Part shown: in pieces, positions 8,397 through 19,041 of the stretch
Layout: every line of letters starts with the position of its first letter
How positions within the stretch are numbered: position 1 is the stretch's first letter
NCBI GenBank assembly: GCA_021785005.1
Contig: JAJYGT010000012.1
Coordinates: forward strand, 1 to 56,397
Origin: Actinomycetes bacterium
GTDB taxonomy: Bacteria; Actinomycetota; Acidimicrobiia; Acidimicrobiales; Acidimicrobiaceae
Length of the DNA stretch: 56,397 nucleotides
Direction: 5' to 3'
Translations under genes and position numbers: made by a program
Notes under the pieces: generated by a model
Database searches by the model: none
Seen by the model: the letters and a program-made list of their open reading frames with translations, nothing else
Told to the model about the DNA's origin: nothing

Positions 8397-9209
8397 CTAC
8401 TGCCATCCAAAGTGGTTCAAAGGACCGGATCCTCGTCCAAGCGCCCATGTTTTAGCGCCAGAGATTGTTTTTGTGGTATAAACTTTTGCGGCTCTTACCG
8501 CCACCTCGACGGTTGCTCCTCTCGCAAGAGCAGCTGAGAGTGCCGCCGAAAATGTACACCCCGTGCCATGGACGTTGTTGGTTTCAATTCGTTTTGCGCG
8601 AAGATAGGCGATTGTTTTTCCGTCGTAAAAAACGTCGACAGCATCAGATCGGGCTAGGTGTCCGCCTTTTAGATATACATATTTTGAGCCAAAGCCATGA
8701 AGGATCTTTGCGGCTTTGATCATATCGTTTATTGAACGGATTTCCGTTTCTGACAGAATCTCTGCTTCGGTTATGTTTGGGGTAATTACCAACGCGTGGG
8801 GGAAAAGAGTTGTTCGGTAGCTGGCCACCATGGTATCGGCGCTCAGGGAATCACCAGAAGTGGCGACCATCACCGGATCAATCACCAATCTCGGTAGTTC
8901 GCCGTTTGTGGCGAAGAACGCAATAATATCCGCGAGTTCGGGTTCTCCAATCATACCTGTCTTAACTGATCTCAACGAAAAATCGGTAATAATCGATAAA
9001 ATTTGAGCTTCAAGAATTTTTGGTGATACGTATTCAATGGCTTTTACGCCCATTGTGTTTTGGGCGGTGATTGCTGTTATTGCGCACGTTCCATAGACGG
9101 CATTGGCTGAAAAAGTCTTTAAATCGGCCTGTATGCCCGCCCCGGCTCCGCTGTCGGATCCGGCTATGGTGAGTGCGACTGGAGGTGTCTTGCTATGGTT
9201 GTTGGTCAT
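8397..9209 (-). CDS. thiD: Hydroxymethylpyrimidine/phosphomethylpyrimidine kinase
   Basis: 270 residues from the ATG at 9209 (a TTG sits directly before it). ThiD phosphorylates HMP and HMP-P to HMP-PP for thiamine synthesis. Family motifs are clear: TIAGSDSGAGAGIQADLKTF at the start, VKTGMIG, DPVMVATSGD, PNITEAEIL, YLKGGHL and the ATP-binding VHGTGCTFSAALSAALARG near residue 220. Length is normal for the single-domain enzyme. It lies 150 bases downstream of thiG on the same strand and supplies the pyrimidine half, while the other genes supply the thiazole half. Confidence 0.95.
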   Translation of the reverse strand: MTNNHSKTPPVALTIAGSDSGAGAGIQADLKTFSANAVYGTCAITAITAQNTMGVKAIEYVSPKILEAQILSIITDFSLRSVKTGMIGEPELADIIAFFATNGELPRLVIDPVMVATSGDSLSADTMVASYRTTLFPHALVITPNITEAEILSETEIRSINDMIKAAKILHGFGSKYVYLKGGHLARSDAVDVFYDGKTIAYLRAKRIETNNVHGTGCTFSAALSAALARGATVEVAVRAAKVYTTKTISGAKTWALGRGSGPLNHFGWQ

Positions 9210-9359
9210 CAAACTAATTTTCTTGCTCTCATCAGAGTTAACGTATTCCTATGATTAGTCTTTTAACGCACGGTTGAGTCTTTGGCATTATCGTCAGCTT
9301 GGATTAAATATTTATTCTTTCCATGAAATTCGCCATGAATAGCCTATCGATGCGGCTAA

Positions 9360-10344
<985 letters not shown>

Positions 10345-10578
10345 CTATCCACCCGAAGCGATAGATACAACTTCAACGCATATTCCAGTGGTCAATATTG
10401 TGTTTTTCCAATTGCTTTTGGGAATAATTTCTGAGTTCAACGCTATTGCGACACCTAGGTTAGGTAATTCAAGCAATTCTACAAGATCACCCAATGTCGT
10501 GGCCTGTGCAACCATATGCCTTTGCCCATTTATGGTGATTTCACATACAAGATCTGTTTGCTTGGATTTATTAGTCAC
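10345..10578 (-). CDS. thiS: Thiamine biosynthesis sulfur carrier protein ThiS
   Basis: 77 residues from GTG. Ubiquitin-like fold protein whose C-terminal Gly-Gly is adenylated and then thiocarboxylated to donate sulfur to ThiG. Visible: ITINGQRHMVAQATTLGDLV, VAIALNSEIIPKSNW and the required end VVSIASGG. It starts with about ten extra residues compared with the shortest ThiS proteins. The activating enzyme ThiF is not encoded in this window. Confidence 0.93.
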   Translation of the reverse strand: MTNKSKQTDLVCEITINGQRHMVAQATTLGDLVELLELPNLGVAIALNSEIIPKSNWKNTILTTGICVEVVSIASGG

Positions 10579-10615
10579 ATTATGAGCTTAAATGCCATTG
10601 TTCTTACTAGGTTCC

Positions 10616-10636
10616 AAAAAGCGATCAAGATCGCTT
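10616..10636 (-). terminator. Intrinsic terminator between thiO and thiS
   Basis: On the minus strand an 8-bp self-complementary stem AAGCGATC/GATCGCTT is followed directly by TTTTT (10620-10616), 20 bases after the thiO stop. This is one of the best rho-independent terminators in the window and should reduce read-through from thiO into thiS. Confidence 0.7.
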
Positions 10637-10655
10637 GTTTCTTTGAACAAACAAT

Positions 10656-11819
10656 CTAAATTCCAGCGCTTATTTTGGTGTGTTTATTGCCTGAAAACCG
10701 CAGCGGAGAGAATTTTTGGATTTGCGTAGGAGTTGTCCCGGTCTCAATAAGCTTGGCAATATACTTGCCGGTAGTGGAACTGAGCAATATCCCGTGGCGA
10801 AAATGACCAGTGGCAACGACTAGGTTGTCATCAATAAATCCAAGTAGTGGGAAATTATCGCTAGCAACAGGCCTAAATCCCACGTTGATTTCACTCAGGT
10901 TGTATTCTCCAAGCTGAGGTATCACCCAAAGACCGTCTCGCAATAGTTCAAAGGTCGATCGCGCGCGCGTCAATCGATCGAGTCCAAATTCCTCTACCGA
11001 AGCGCCAATCACTACTTCTCCATTGTCGCGCGGAACTATGTAGGTGTGTCGTTTGTCAAAAAGGGTTCGTATTACCAGCGATGGACCAAATTTAGGCTCT
11101 TTGGTGTGGAGACGCAGGACTTGACCTCTTATTGGTCGAAGCGAGTTTTCTAAGAATTTGGGAGTGCCCGGTATCTTAAACGAATCAATTCCTGCACTTA
11201 GCACGACCAAATCGAATGATTCGCGCTTCGAGTTCTCAAACTCTAGCTCGTACCCGTTGCTTGCTTTAGATATAGAAATTGCGCGATGGTGTTTTAATTT
11301 TGCACCCAGGGCAAGACTGGCATCCATTAGACCCAAATGGGCTCGTCGATTGTCTACCTGGGTATCTAGTTTGGTATAGATGCCAAGTGCTATTGAGGGC
11401 GAAAGAGTGGGTTCTAGTTCTCTCATTTGATTGGGTCTCACTAGCTCGCATTGGAGTTGCAGGCTCTGGTAGTAATTGTAGGTTCGTTCTATCTCTGCAA
11501 TATCGTTATTCGTGACACCAACCAACAACGAACCTTCGTCGCGATACCCAACCTCAGTGTCGAAATCACTTTTAAGCTGGGCCGCAAGTTCGCCCCAATA
11601 ACTGGCAGATTCTAGCATTAAATCCAGCAGAGTTTCTTCGCCATATACGGCTTCTGCCACCGGTGCCAACATCCCGGCTGCGACCTGGGAGGCGCCAGAG
11701 AGAGGATCTGGGTCAAAGATGGTCACGGCGAACTTTTTGCTTTGACACAAGTGAAATGCGATTGAGGAACCTTGGATTCCGCCACCAATGATGGCAATTC
11801 GTTCGGGTCGGTTTGACAT
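10656..11819 (-). CDS. thiO: Glycine oxidase ThiO
   Basis: 387 residues, ATG with AAGGA about eight bases upstream. FAD-dependent oxidase of the DAO family that converts glycine to dehydroglycine for the thiazole ring. N-terminal dinucleotide fold IAIIGGGIQGSSIAFHL, then SGASQVAAGMLAP, PIRGQVLRL, TYIVPRDNGEVVIGAS and the C-terminal VATGHFRHGILLSS typical of ThiO. Presence of ThiO rather than ThiH points to an aerobic route. It is first in the minus-strand thi gene order. Confidence 0.92.
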   Translation of the reverse strand: MSNRPERIAIIGGGIQGSSIAFHLCQSKKFAVTIFDPDPLSGASQVAAGMLAPVAEAVYGEETLLDLMLESASYWGELAAQLKSDFDTEVGYRDEGSLLVGVTNNDIAEIERTYNYYQSLQLQCELVRPNQMRELEPTLSPSIALGIYTKLDTQVDNRRAHLGLMDASLALGAKLKHHRAISISKASNGYELEFENSKRESFDLVVLSAGIDSFKIPGTPKFLENSLRPIRGQVLRLHTKEPKFGPSLVIRTLFDKRHTYIVPRDNGEVVIGASVEEFGLDRLTRARSTFELLRDGLWVIPQLGEYNLSEINVGFRPVASDNFPLLGFIDDNLVVATGHFRHGILLSSTTGKYIAKLIETGTTPTQIQKFSPLRFSGNKHTKISAGI

Positions 11820-12092
11820 CTAGTAATCCTTAATTGACTTTGCGCACCCGACTATGGAATCAAGATTAGTGTCATTCCGGGTAAAACAAATAGAGTAGCA
11901 GGCGTTTTCAGTAAATCCAATTTTGGATAATGTCAGCGGGCGTCCATAAAACTTGATCAATAAATCGTCATTTTGGATTAAATCTCGACATAGGCAGGTT
12001 TGATGTATAAGAATAGGGATATGGAATACTTACCTATGGCAAGGTACTCTGCTTAAAGCAAAGTCCATTGCAAGGGCATTTTGGGAGTCATT

Positions 12093-13724
12093 ATGAAAAG
12101 CACGATGCAGCATTCGAAATTGTCAGTTCCGTCCTTGTTGCGCCACGGTTTGACTCTTTTCCCCAATTCTAAGGTATTCACGTTTGACGGTGCTTCAAGC
12201 AGTGTTCAAACTTTTTTTGAAACAGCGCAAAGAGCTGCTCGATTGGCAAATGCACTTAAATCGCTGGGTATAAATCGCGACGACAGAGTCGCGACATTTT
12301 GCTTTAACCATAATGTGCACTTGGAGGCCTACTTGGCGATCCCGTCGTCAGGCGCGATATTGCATACCTTAAACATTCGACTTTTCTCGGATCAATTGCA
12401 ATTCATCATTGAAGATTCCGGTGACAAGGTAATAATTGCGGACGGACTCGTTTTAGGTTTGCTAGCTAAAGTCTTGCCAAGAACTCCTAGCGTAACCCAT
12501 GTAATAGTAAATGGCGAGTATGACCCTCGAATCGCGTCGGCTCTCTCAATTCCGGTTCTTGATTACGAAGAGTTATTGCGTGCAAATAGTGATCACTTTG
12601 ATTGGATAGAGCCAGCTGATGAGACAGACGCTGCTGCTTTGTGCTATACGAGTGGCACGACCGGTGATCCCAAAGGGGTCGTGTATTCGCATCGTTCAAC
12701 TTGGCTGCATTCCAACGCGGTAACGTCGTCAGCTTCGCTTGGACTTTCTGGATCTGATCGATGTTTGGTGGTAGTTCCTATGTTCCACGTAAATGCTTGG
12801 GGCATTCCATACGCTGCTTGGATGGTGGGATGTGACCTTGTATTGCCAGGAAGGTATCTTCAAGCGGCGCCTTTGGCTAAAATGATTTCTGATCTTGAAC
12901 CCACCATTGCTTCGGGAGTTCCGGTGATTTGGAATGATCTTGTTCATTTCGCCGAAGATAATCCGGTTAATTTGAAGTCTCTTAGGATACTGTCGTCTGG
13001 TGGTTCAGCCGCTCCGCGTAGCTTGATTGAGGCATTTCGGGATCGTTTTGACATTCCGATGATACAGGGTTGGGGCATGACCGAGACGTCGCCAATTTGC
13101 ACCTTAGCGGTACTCCCAAGGAATACTCCAAAAGATAAAGAGATCGACTATCTAGTTACTGCTGGCAGACCAGTGCCTGGAGTGTCACTTCGAGTTGTCG
13201 ACGAAGACGGCAAAATTGTGCCCAATGATGGTAAATCTTTAGGTGAAATTGAAGTGAGTGGTCCTTGGATCACCGAATCTTACTACAAGGACCGAAATCC
13301 AGAATGCTTTGATGGATTTTGGCTTCGAACTGGAGACATTGGTTTTATAAGCAATGAGGGATATCTTACGATTTCAGACCGGACAAAAGATGTAATAAAA
13401 TCTGGAGGAGAGTGGATTTCATCGGTAGAACTAGAAAACGCGCTCATGGCTCATGAAGCAATCTACGAGGCGTCAATCGTTGGGGTTCGTGACGACAGAT
13501 GGATTGAGCGGCCCCTTGCCTGCATTGTATTGCGACCCGGTTTCGAGGCAAAACCAGAAGAGCTTAGAGACTTCTTGGTTGGCAAAGTAGCTCGTTGGTG
13601 GCTTCCTGAACGGTGGACGTTTTTATCTGAGATCCCAAAAACCTCGGTTGGAAAGTTCGATAAAAAGGTGCTTCGAAAAATGTATTCTGAACACGACATG
13701 GAGGTCACTGAGATCATCAATTGA
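12093..13724 (+). CDS. Long-chain fatty-acid--CoA ligase (AMP-forming)
   Basis: 543 residues from the ATG at 12093, chosen because GGGAG lies five bases before it; a TTG at 12081 would add four residues. The ANL-superfamily motifs are complete: CYTSGTTGDPKGVVYSHRS (P-loop), GWGMTETSP, WLRTGDIGFIS, DRTKDVIKSGGEWIS and the catalytic Lys in KTSVGKFDKK. The overall sequence fits medium/long-chain acyl-CoA ligases of fatty acid activation or degradation. It is divergent from thiO and has no same-strand partner. Confidence 0.9.
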   Translation: MKSTMQHSKLSVPSLLRHGLTLFPNSKVFTFDGASSSVQTFFETAQRAARLANALKSLGINRDDRVATFCFNHNVHLEAYLAIPSSGAILHTLNIRLFSDQLQFIIEDSGDKVIIADGLVLGLLAKVLPRTPSVTHVIVNGEYDPRIASALSIPVLDYEELLRANSDHFDWIEPADETDAAALCYTSGTTGDPKGVVYSHRSTWLHSNAVTSSASLGLSGSDRCLVVVPMFHVNAWGIPYAAWMVGCDLVLPGRYLQAAPLAKMISDLEPTIASGVPVIWNDLVHFAEDNPVNLKSLRILSSGGSAAPRSLIEAFRDRFDIPMIQGWGMTETSPICTLAVLPRNTPKDKEIDYLVTAGRPVPGVSLRVVDEDGKIVPNDGKSLGEIEVSGPWITESYYKDRNPECFDGFWLRTGDIGFISNEGYLTISDRTKDVIKSGGEWISSVELENALMAHEAIYEASIVGVRDDRWIERPLACIVLRPGFEAKPEELRDFLVGKVARWWLPERWTFLSEIPKTSVGKFDKKVLRKMYSEHDMEVTEIIN

Positions 13725-13987
13725 TTAAAGATCATATCATCTGGAGTTTTTGCTATACCAGAATTCAGAGCTGCTAGAACTTGCGGTACATGGCGACCAG
13801 GTGCAAATTTGGCTCTAAGCAAGTGGACACCGGTTGAGATTATTATGCGGAAATGGTTGACATAAAGATTCATTTTTAGGTCTAACAGAACGACCCCAGC
13901 ATGGATATTGAGCCGACTGAAATTGCTATGCTGCGTACCGAAATGTGACGCACTTGCACTAATTCGCTGATTTTTGGGTGTCTACTT

Positions 13988-14179
13988 TCATTCTAGTCTG
14001 AACTCTTTTTGATAATTCTTGTTGGATTTAACAAGTCCGGTTTTCCTGTAGCCTCTGGGTACCTCAATTGCCGTCCATTCGACACTCTTTACACTCTCCT
14101 TTGCAATCAAGTCAAAAATGTCATACGCCAAAGCGTATCGAGCTTTTTTTGTCGTGGATTTACCCCACTGTTTAGGCAC
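13988..14179 (-). CDS. Doubtful small Lys-rich protein
   Basis: 63 residues from GTG with AGAG directly before it. The sequence is basic and soluble (KSTTKKARYALAYDIFDLIA, then VEWTAIEVPRGYRKTGLV) and reads more like protein than most shadow frames, but I recognise no family. It could be a small real gene or the remnant of a larger one. Confidence 0.25.
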   Translation of the reverse strand: MPKQWGKSTTKKARYALAYDIFDLIAKESVKSVEWTAIEVPRGYRKTGLVKSNKNYQKEFRLE

Positions 14180-14319
14180 CTCTATTTAGACCTCAGTTGT
14201 ATTTAGCTGGACAAGTATCACACCACTTCGAGTTACACTCGGCATTAGCGTAACGGGACTCAGTGTCCAGTGCCCAGTGGCTTTGCAGGTTACTTGGGCT
14301 TCTTGACACAGCGCACCCA

Positions 14320-14356
14320 AAGTAATGGGCTCTCCCTAAAGGAGAGTCCATTACTT
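14320..14356. repeat. 16-bp inverted repeat (hairpin)
   Basis: Arms 14320-14335 and 14341-14356 pair over 16 positions with one G-T wobble, loop CTAAA. No T run on either side. It stands alone in a gene-poor region. Confidence 0.7.
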
Positions 14357-14632
14357 ATAGCGGTTTAAAACCAGATTACTAATCAATCGACAGGATTGTT
14401 GAATCTATGTCAATAGGGCAATTTACCAACAACAAGGTTGCTAATCTAAAAAATGACCCGAGGCAGAATTTAACCATTCGCACTGGATCACCAAATGGGG
14501 ACCCGCCAAACCCTTGATAAATCTTTTTTCATCACCGTTGGTCAGGGCACCGGCCAAGAAATGCCTGCTGCCAGGAATCGTACATCGAGTTGCAAGACGT
14601 GGCAACGCATTGAGTCACCGACTGAATAATAC

Positions 14633-15838
14633 CTAAAGATTTGTAATTCGTTCCTCTTTTAGGGCCTTGGGTATTGGTGCGGCACTGACTGGCTTTTTGA
14701 AGAGTTCTCCGCTAGCGCTATTCAAGGTGGTTTTTACTGCCACGAGGAGCCAGGCCAATAGGAGTCCAGCGTAGGCCACTAATGCCCCTTTTCGAAATAG
14801 CGATAAGTTTGTGGCCAAGGCGAGTTGTGTCGTACCAGTGACGAACGTGCCAACTGGGAATGTAAAGCTCCACCAGGTAAGCGCAAAGGGAAGGCGTTTT
14901 TTTGCGGTACGGATGGTAAGTAGCGACGCTAACGCAATCCAAAGAACTGCAAATCCCCAAATTGGAATCCCAAAAAGAATTCTAAATAGCGAAAATGCGC
15001 TCGCAAGTTGCGGATTCAATGCTAAATGCGCGTTTGCACCTAGCAGGCCAATTGCAGTTATGGATTGCCCAAGTGGACCAAGAACTATCCAAAGTGTTGG
15101 AACTCTTGCACTGCCGGATGTCCCATAGTGAGCTAAGCGTGACCAGATCAGCGTAATAATTATCAGCGATGTAACCATACTCATTCCAAACATGGCGAAT
15201 AACCCGTAGAGTAAAACAGCACGCCCGGATTCCGAGGCAACATGAGGAATGAGAATTGCGCCTGTGGCGGCCGATACCATCGGCGGAACGATCGGCATAA
15301 GCCAGCCTCCAAAGGCAGCATCAGGGCTCACTTTTATTTGAGTGAAAAGTCTATAGGGGATAAGGACTGCGCTACTAAGTCCAAGTACAGTGCCAAGAGT
15401 CCAAAGTACCCAATCTAGGTCGACGGACGCGCGTGCACCAATGAGATATTTTCCCACAAGAACAGATCCTGCGCCTACGGTCAAAAGAGCCATGGGAGGG
15501 GCACCATAAAATTGACTCATATTGGGATCGAAACCGTGATTTCGCGCGGTCTGGGTGTATCGAACCCAGTGTAGCGCGGTTGCAATTATTAGCGCGGTCA
15601 ATACAATTGCTGCGATAACCCATACCACAAGGGTAAAGGTATGTAATCCTGGAATATGAATCGGTAGAGTAGCACCGGCGGTCGCAATGATTCCGGTACC
15701 CATTACCGAAGCGTACCAGTTGGGTCCTAGATTGCCTAGGACCGAATCCTGGTTGTCTGGAGAAGAAAGTAACCAGAGGAAGCGGCGTAAGTCTGTCGGT
15801 GCGTTTGTGGATGCTCGCTGTTTCAAAATTGTGCTCAT
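14633..15838 (-). CDS. TDT/SLAC1-family membrane transporter
   Basis: 401 residues with about ten hydrophobic helices. The start GNLGPNWYASVMGTGIIATAG and the SQFYGAPPMALLTVGAGSVLVGK region are typical of the tellurite-resistance/dicarboxylate transporter family (TehA, Mae1, Ssu1, SLAC1). Members move C4-dicarboxylates, sulfite or other anions; substrate cannot be fixed here. A LysR-type regulator is divergently encoded, with dyads in the shared promoter region, suggesting control by that regulator. Confidence 0.85.
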   Translation of the reverse strand: MSTILKQRASTNAPTDLRRFLWLLSSPDNQDSVLGNLGPNWYASVMGTGIIATAGATLPIHIPGLHTFTLVVWVIAAIVLTALIIATALHWVRYTQTARNHGFDPNMSQFYGAPPMALLTVGAGSVLVGKYLIGARASVDLDWVLWTLGTVLGLSSAVLIPYRLFTQIKVSPDAAFGGWLMPIVPPMVSAATGAILIPHVASESGRAVLLYGLFAMFGMSMVTSLIIITLIWSRLAHYGTSGSARVPTLWIVLGPLGQSITAIGLLGANAHLALNPQLASAFSLFRILFGIPIWGFAVLWIALASLLTIRTAKKRLPFALTWWSFTFPVGTFVTGTTQLALATNLSLFRKGALVAYAGLLLAWLLVAVKTTLNSASGELFKKPVSAAPIPKALKEERITNL

Positions 15839-15863
15839 GCTTTCATATTACGGCATGTTTTTA

Positions 15864-15904
15864 GATAGCTTTACTCATATATTTGCTATCAATACCAAAG
15901 TATT
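15864..15904. promoter_or_regulatory. Putative LysR-type operator dyads
   Basis: Two adjacent inverted repeats lie 26-66 bases upstream of the TDT transporter start: GATAGC...GCTATC (15864-15869/15885-15890, 15-base spacer) and AATAC-CAAA-GTATT (15891-15904). The second has the T-N11-A arrangement common to LysR boxes. Assignment to the divergent LysR gene is by position. Confidence 0.4.
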
Positions 15905-16087
15905 AGTTATGACTAAGAGGTGAAGGTTGCCTTTGATTGAAATTAGGATTGTGACTGTTGTTGTTGTACTAAGTGTTTTTTACCAGCAAATTCAGATTTT
16001 TGTTTGCACGCTAGACAGAATTTGGATTGATTTATTTTGCACCTATTGTTAACCAGATCAAAGTAGAAGTTTGGTATATTTGAATTT

Positions 16088-17005
16088 ATGCTTATGCCAA
16101 ATACGCCTGATGTCTCCTCGCTTGATTTACTACTAAGTGTAAATGAACTCGGAAGTTTAGGTCAAGCCGCACATCGCCATTGCATCTCACAGCCAGCAGT
16201 AAGTGCGAAGATGAACCAACTAGAGCGTCAGCTGGCATTGATTTTGTTATCGCGCGATAAAAAAGGTACAAAACTTACCCCTGCTGGTCAGCAAGTTGTT
16301 TCTCAAGCGCGCAAAGTTCTCGCGGAAATGGAGGCACTGTTGAAATTGGCTCGCACCCTTAGGGCCGATCAAGACGGACACCTACGGGTTGCCGCGTCGT
16401 TTACAGTCGCTGAGTATCTATTAGGAGCATGGATGGAGCGCTTGACCGAGCGTCGACAGAACTTGAGTGTCACGTTGGAAGTTGGGAACTCCTCAAAAGT
16501 ACTAACTAGTGTTGCCGAGATGTCTGTTGATATAGGTTTTGTCGAGGGTGTTGATGTAGATCGCTCCATTTTCGACTCCGCGGTGGTAGGTTCGGATCAG
16601 CTCGTTGTCCTTGTAGACCCTACGCATAATTGGGCACGCCGGAAAAAAGCGGTTTCGGCGCAAGAGTTAGCCAATACCGAAATACTAACCAGAGAGATTG
16701 GCTCTGGAACTAGACGAGTGTTAGAAGGCGCACTTTCTAGTATGGGCGGTCTGCGTTTTAGAAGTGAGTTGGGTTCGACTACCGCGATTCTTCGAGCTAC
16801 AAGAACTGGCGGCGGACCTGCCGTCTTAAGCAGAATTGCTGCGACTGACGATATTATGTCTGGACGTCTTGTTGAAATAAATGTCCAAGACATTGAGCTT
16901 AGTCGCGAGTTCCTGGCTGTATGGAAAAAAAATATATCACTTACCGAGCAAGCGCATGGACTGTTGGGCATAGCTCAAAGTCACGTTGCGCAAAATCTTA
17001 GTTAG
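16088..17005 (+). CDS. LysR-family transcriptional regulator
   Basis: 305 residues, normal length. N-terminal winged HTH: LDLLLSVNELGSLGQAAHRH, then CISQPAVSAKMNQLERQL; KLTPAGQQVVSQARKVL begins the linker helix. The C-terminal part is a LysR substrate-binding domain (LRVAASFTVAEYLLG, then DIGFVEG). Two close ATG codons (16088, 16094), neither with a clear Shine-Dalgarno. Divergent from the TDT transporter gene, its likely target. Confidence 0.9.
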   Translation: MLMPNTPDVSSLDLLLSVNELGSLGQAAHRHCISQPAVSAKMNQLERQLALILLSRDKKGTKLTPAGQQVVSQARKVLAEMEALLKLARTLRADQDGHLRVAASFTVAEYLLGAWMERLTERRQNLSVTLEVGNSSKVLTSVAEMSVDIGFVEGVDVDRSIFDSAVVGSDQLVVLVDPTHNWARRKKAVSAQELANTEILTREIGSGTRRVLEGALSSMGGLRFRSELGSTTAILRATRTGGGPAVLSRIAATDDIMSGRLVEINVQDIELSREFLAVWKKNISLTEQAHGLLGIAQSHVAQNLS

Positions 17006-17103
17006 CGCGATGTGCTGCTCATTTCCCACCAAAGATACTTGCACTTGACGCTGTGTGGAAAGGTTTAAAAAAGTGTTTGAAATATAATTCAAGGATCCCA
17101 GAG

Positions 17104-18900
17104 TCATATACCGTAGGAATTTTGATGATTGCGATTTTGGCTTTGGCTATCGGCGAACATGGCTTTTAGGATTGGATTTTCAGACATGACTTCGTGAAGC
17201 AATCCGTTTGCTACGAGGTTTCCATTTCGCAGAACAGCGACAGTGTGTGCGTTTTCCACAACCCTTTTGTCGTGCGTCGCAACAATTATCAGCCTTTGTG
17301 CACTTTTAACTTCTTCGTTAAGAATTGTGATGAGATTTGTAGCCGTTGGTGCGTCTAGACCAAGAGTTGGTTCGTCTAGGAGCATTATGGGACTGTTTTT
17401 CCACAACATGCGAGCTATTTTTAATTTTCTGTCTTGCCCGAAGGATAAACTTACGCCACCAAACAGCATGGGAGATAGCGGCGTATCAGCGCCGTTAGGA
17501 AGTCGATCAACCTGATCGAGTAGCCCCACTCTTGCTAGAAGATGGTTCAGGTATTTGTCTGTCAGATCTCTTGAAATATCGCCACTTTGTACAACTTCTC
17601 TAAACGTGAGAGGCAGAAAACAAGACCCTTGGTAAAGGCCGGCTACTTTTGACGCTATCTGGTGACGGTTGCTTTCAGTAATGCAATCACCAAATAATTG
17701 CACATAACCGTCACTGGGACACGCCACTGCACCGATGAGGCGCAGCAAGGTGGACTTGCCGGCGCCATTCTCACCCACTAAAGCACAAAGACCCGTTCGT
17801 GGAAATTCGACGCTAACACCTTTTAGACTCCAAGCAGGTCCAGCTCGGTATTCGAAACCGACCGCGCTAACTTTTATTGGTAGAGCAGCTTCATCTTTAA
17901 AGGAGTTTTGCTGTACCCGCGTAGCGCTTTCGCCTGGTTGCGATTCTTTTCGCTGTGGCGATGCCAACTCAGTGCAAGCAATGTCGTGTTGTGCTGTGAC
18001 ATCGTTCATCAAGTTGTGAAATTCTGTTTCACCGTTTTTGATAATTCCAGATCCGTAGGTGAATGCCGCAAGCCCTCGTCCAATATTTTCTAGGCCGCCA
18101 AGAGATTGCAGGACTGCGTATATTGCAGTCACCGAAGCAGCCAACGTCACGTAGTTCTGCAGGTCAAGAACTTTGAGAACCACGAAAACCGCCACTGCCA
18201 CCGCGATTACCTCAAAACTAACGGACAAGAGTATTACTTTGGATTCGGCCTTGAACTGGCGCGACAGAATTTCTTTTTGACGATCCTTGCTCTTTGCAAT
18301 TTTGCCTAATAGCAGGTCTGACATCGGGTATGTTCGCACGTCTTCGGCGACTGATGGGTTCGAAAAAGGCGCACGCAGATAGCTTTGTGTTTGCATTTCA
18401 GGCAGTGTGGCGTGGAATTTGTCCGATTGCAATTGATTTAGCTGTTTGTTGCTTGTTATAAGAGGAACCAACGCAACTATAAAGCTGATCATTAGTATCG
18501 GTTGAAAGCTCAAGATAATGACCGATCCCAAGATTACTTGGATGCTGCCAGATAGAATTCCTGAAAAGCCAGACATGGATCGAAATAGCGATTTCTCATA
18601 TTCGTGAAAGGTCATTCCTAGTTTTTGGTAGTCAGTGAACAATGCTTCGTAACGAACTTTCAGTGACCTATCAATTATCACTTGGTCAATATATAATTCG
18701 AGGCTTAGGCTTAATTTTTCTAATAACCGTTGCTTTGCGAGTCCGATCGGACTAACGGCTGCTTGTAGTAGGGCTACTACAAGAACAAGTATTATTGCGA
18801 TGTGGAAGCCGGATCGGCCTTTTGCAACTTCTAAGAATACTTGCCCCGACAACAATGTGGTTGGAACAACCAGCGACCCTTGCACCGCCGACAAAAGCAA
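17104..18900 (-). CDS. ABC exporter, fused membrane and ATPase domains, start uncertain
   Basis: 598 residues if begun at the TTG at 18900. Membrane helices occupy the first half; the ATPase half has Walker A GENGAGKST, a variant signature LSFGQ (for LSGGQ), Walker B IMLLDEPTLGLD and switch His in VATHDKR. The frame remains open and protein-like upstream of 18900 to a TAA near 19096 (reading ...GDEIIFALKRIFEKK..., ...LIKTEPTQIGIS...), yet holds no ATG, GTG or TTG there. GGAG at 19050-19047 precedes ATA (19041) and ATT (19038), so a rare start codon or a sequence error is possible. Substrate unknown; it stands alone. Confidence 0.75.
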   Translation of the reverse strand: MLLSAVQGSLVVPTTLLSGQVFLEVAKGRSGFHIAIILVLVVALLQAAVSPIGLAKQRLLEKLSLSLELYIDQVIIDRSLKVRYEALFTDYQKLGMTFHEYEKSLFRSMSGFSGILSGSIQVILGSVIILSFQPILMISFIVALVPLITSNKQLNQLQSDKFHATLPEMQTQSYLRAPFSNPSVAEDVRTYPMSDLLLGKIAKSKDRQKEILSRQFKAESKVILLSVSFEVIAVAVAVFVVLKVLDLQNYVTLAASVTAIYAVLQSLGGLENIGRGLAAFTYGSGIIKNGETEFHNLMNDVTAQHDIACTELASPQRKESQPGESATRVQQNSFKDEAALPIKVSAVGFEYRAGPAWSLKGVSVEFPRTGLCALVGENGAGKSTLLRLIGAVACPSDGYVQLFGDCITESNRHQIASKVAGLYQGSCFLPLTFREVVQSGDISRDLTDKYLNHLLARVGLLDQVDRLPNGADTPLSPMLFGGVSLSFGQDRKLKIARMLWKNSPIMLLDEPTLGLDAPTATNLITILNEEVKSAQRLIIVATHDKRVVENAHTVAVLRNGNLVANGLLHEVMSENPILKAMFADSQSQNRNHQNSYGI

Positions 18901-19041
18901 GCTTATTCCAATCTGGGTCGGTTCTGTCTTGATGAGTTTTTTGATCAGTGCGCTTTGTGATAGTTCTGAGGGTGCCTCGTGTGCGCTTTTGTCAGATTTC
19001 GCTGGTTTTTTTTCAAAGATTCTTTTTAAAGCAAAAATTAT

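Larger units (their letters stand above)
13725..14632. other. About 900 bases with little coding content
   Basis: Between the acyl-CoA ligase and the TDT transporter there is no recognisable gene. It holds one doubtful small frame (13988-14179, minus), a strong hairpin at 14320-14356, and several local CCAGTG/CAGTGTCC-like direct repeats near 14262-14280. It could be a decayed gene remnant or a non-coding RNA locus; nothing further can be supported. Confidence 0.4.
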
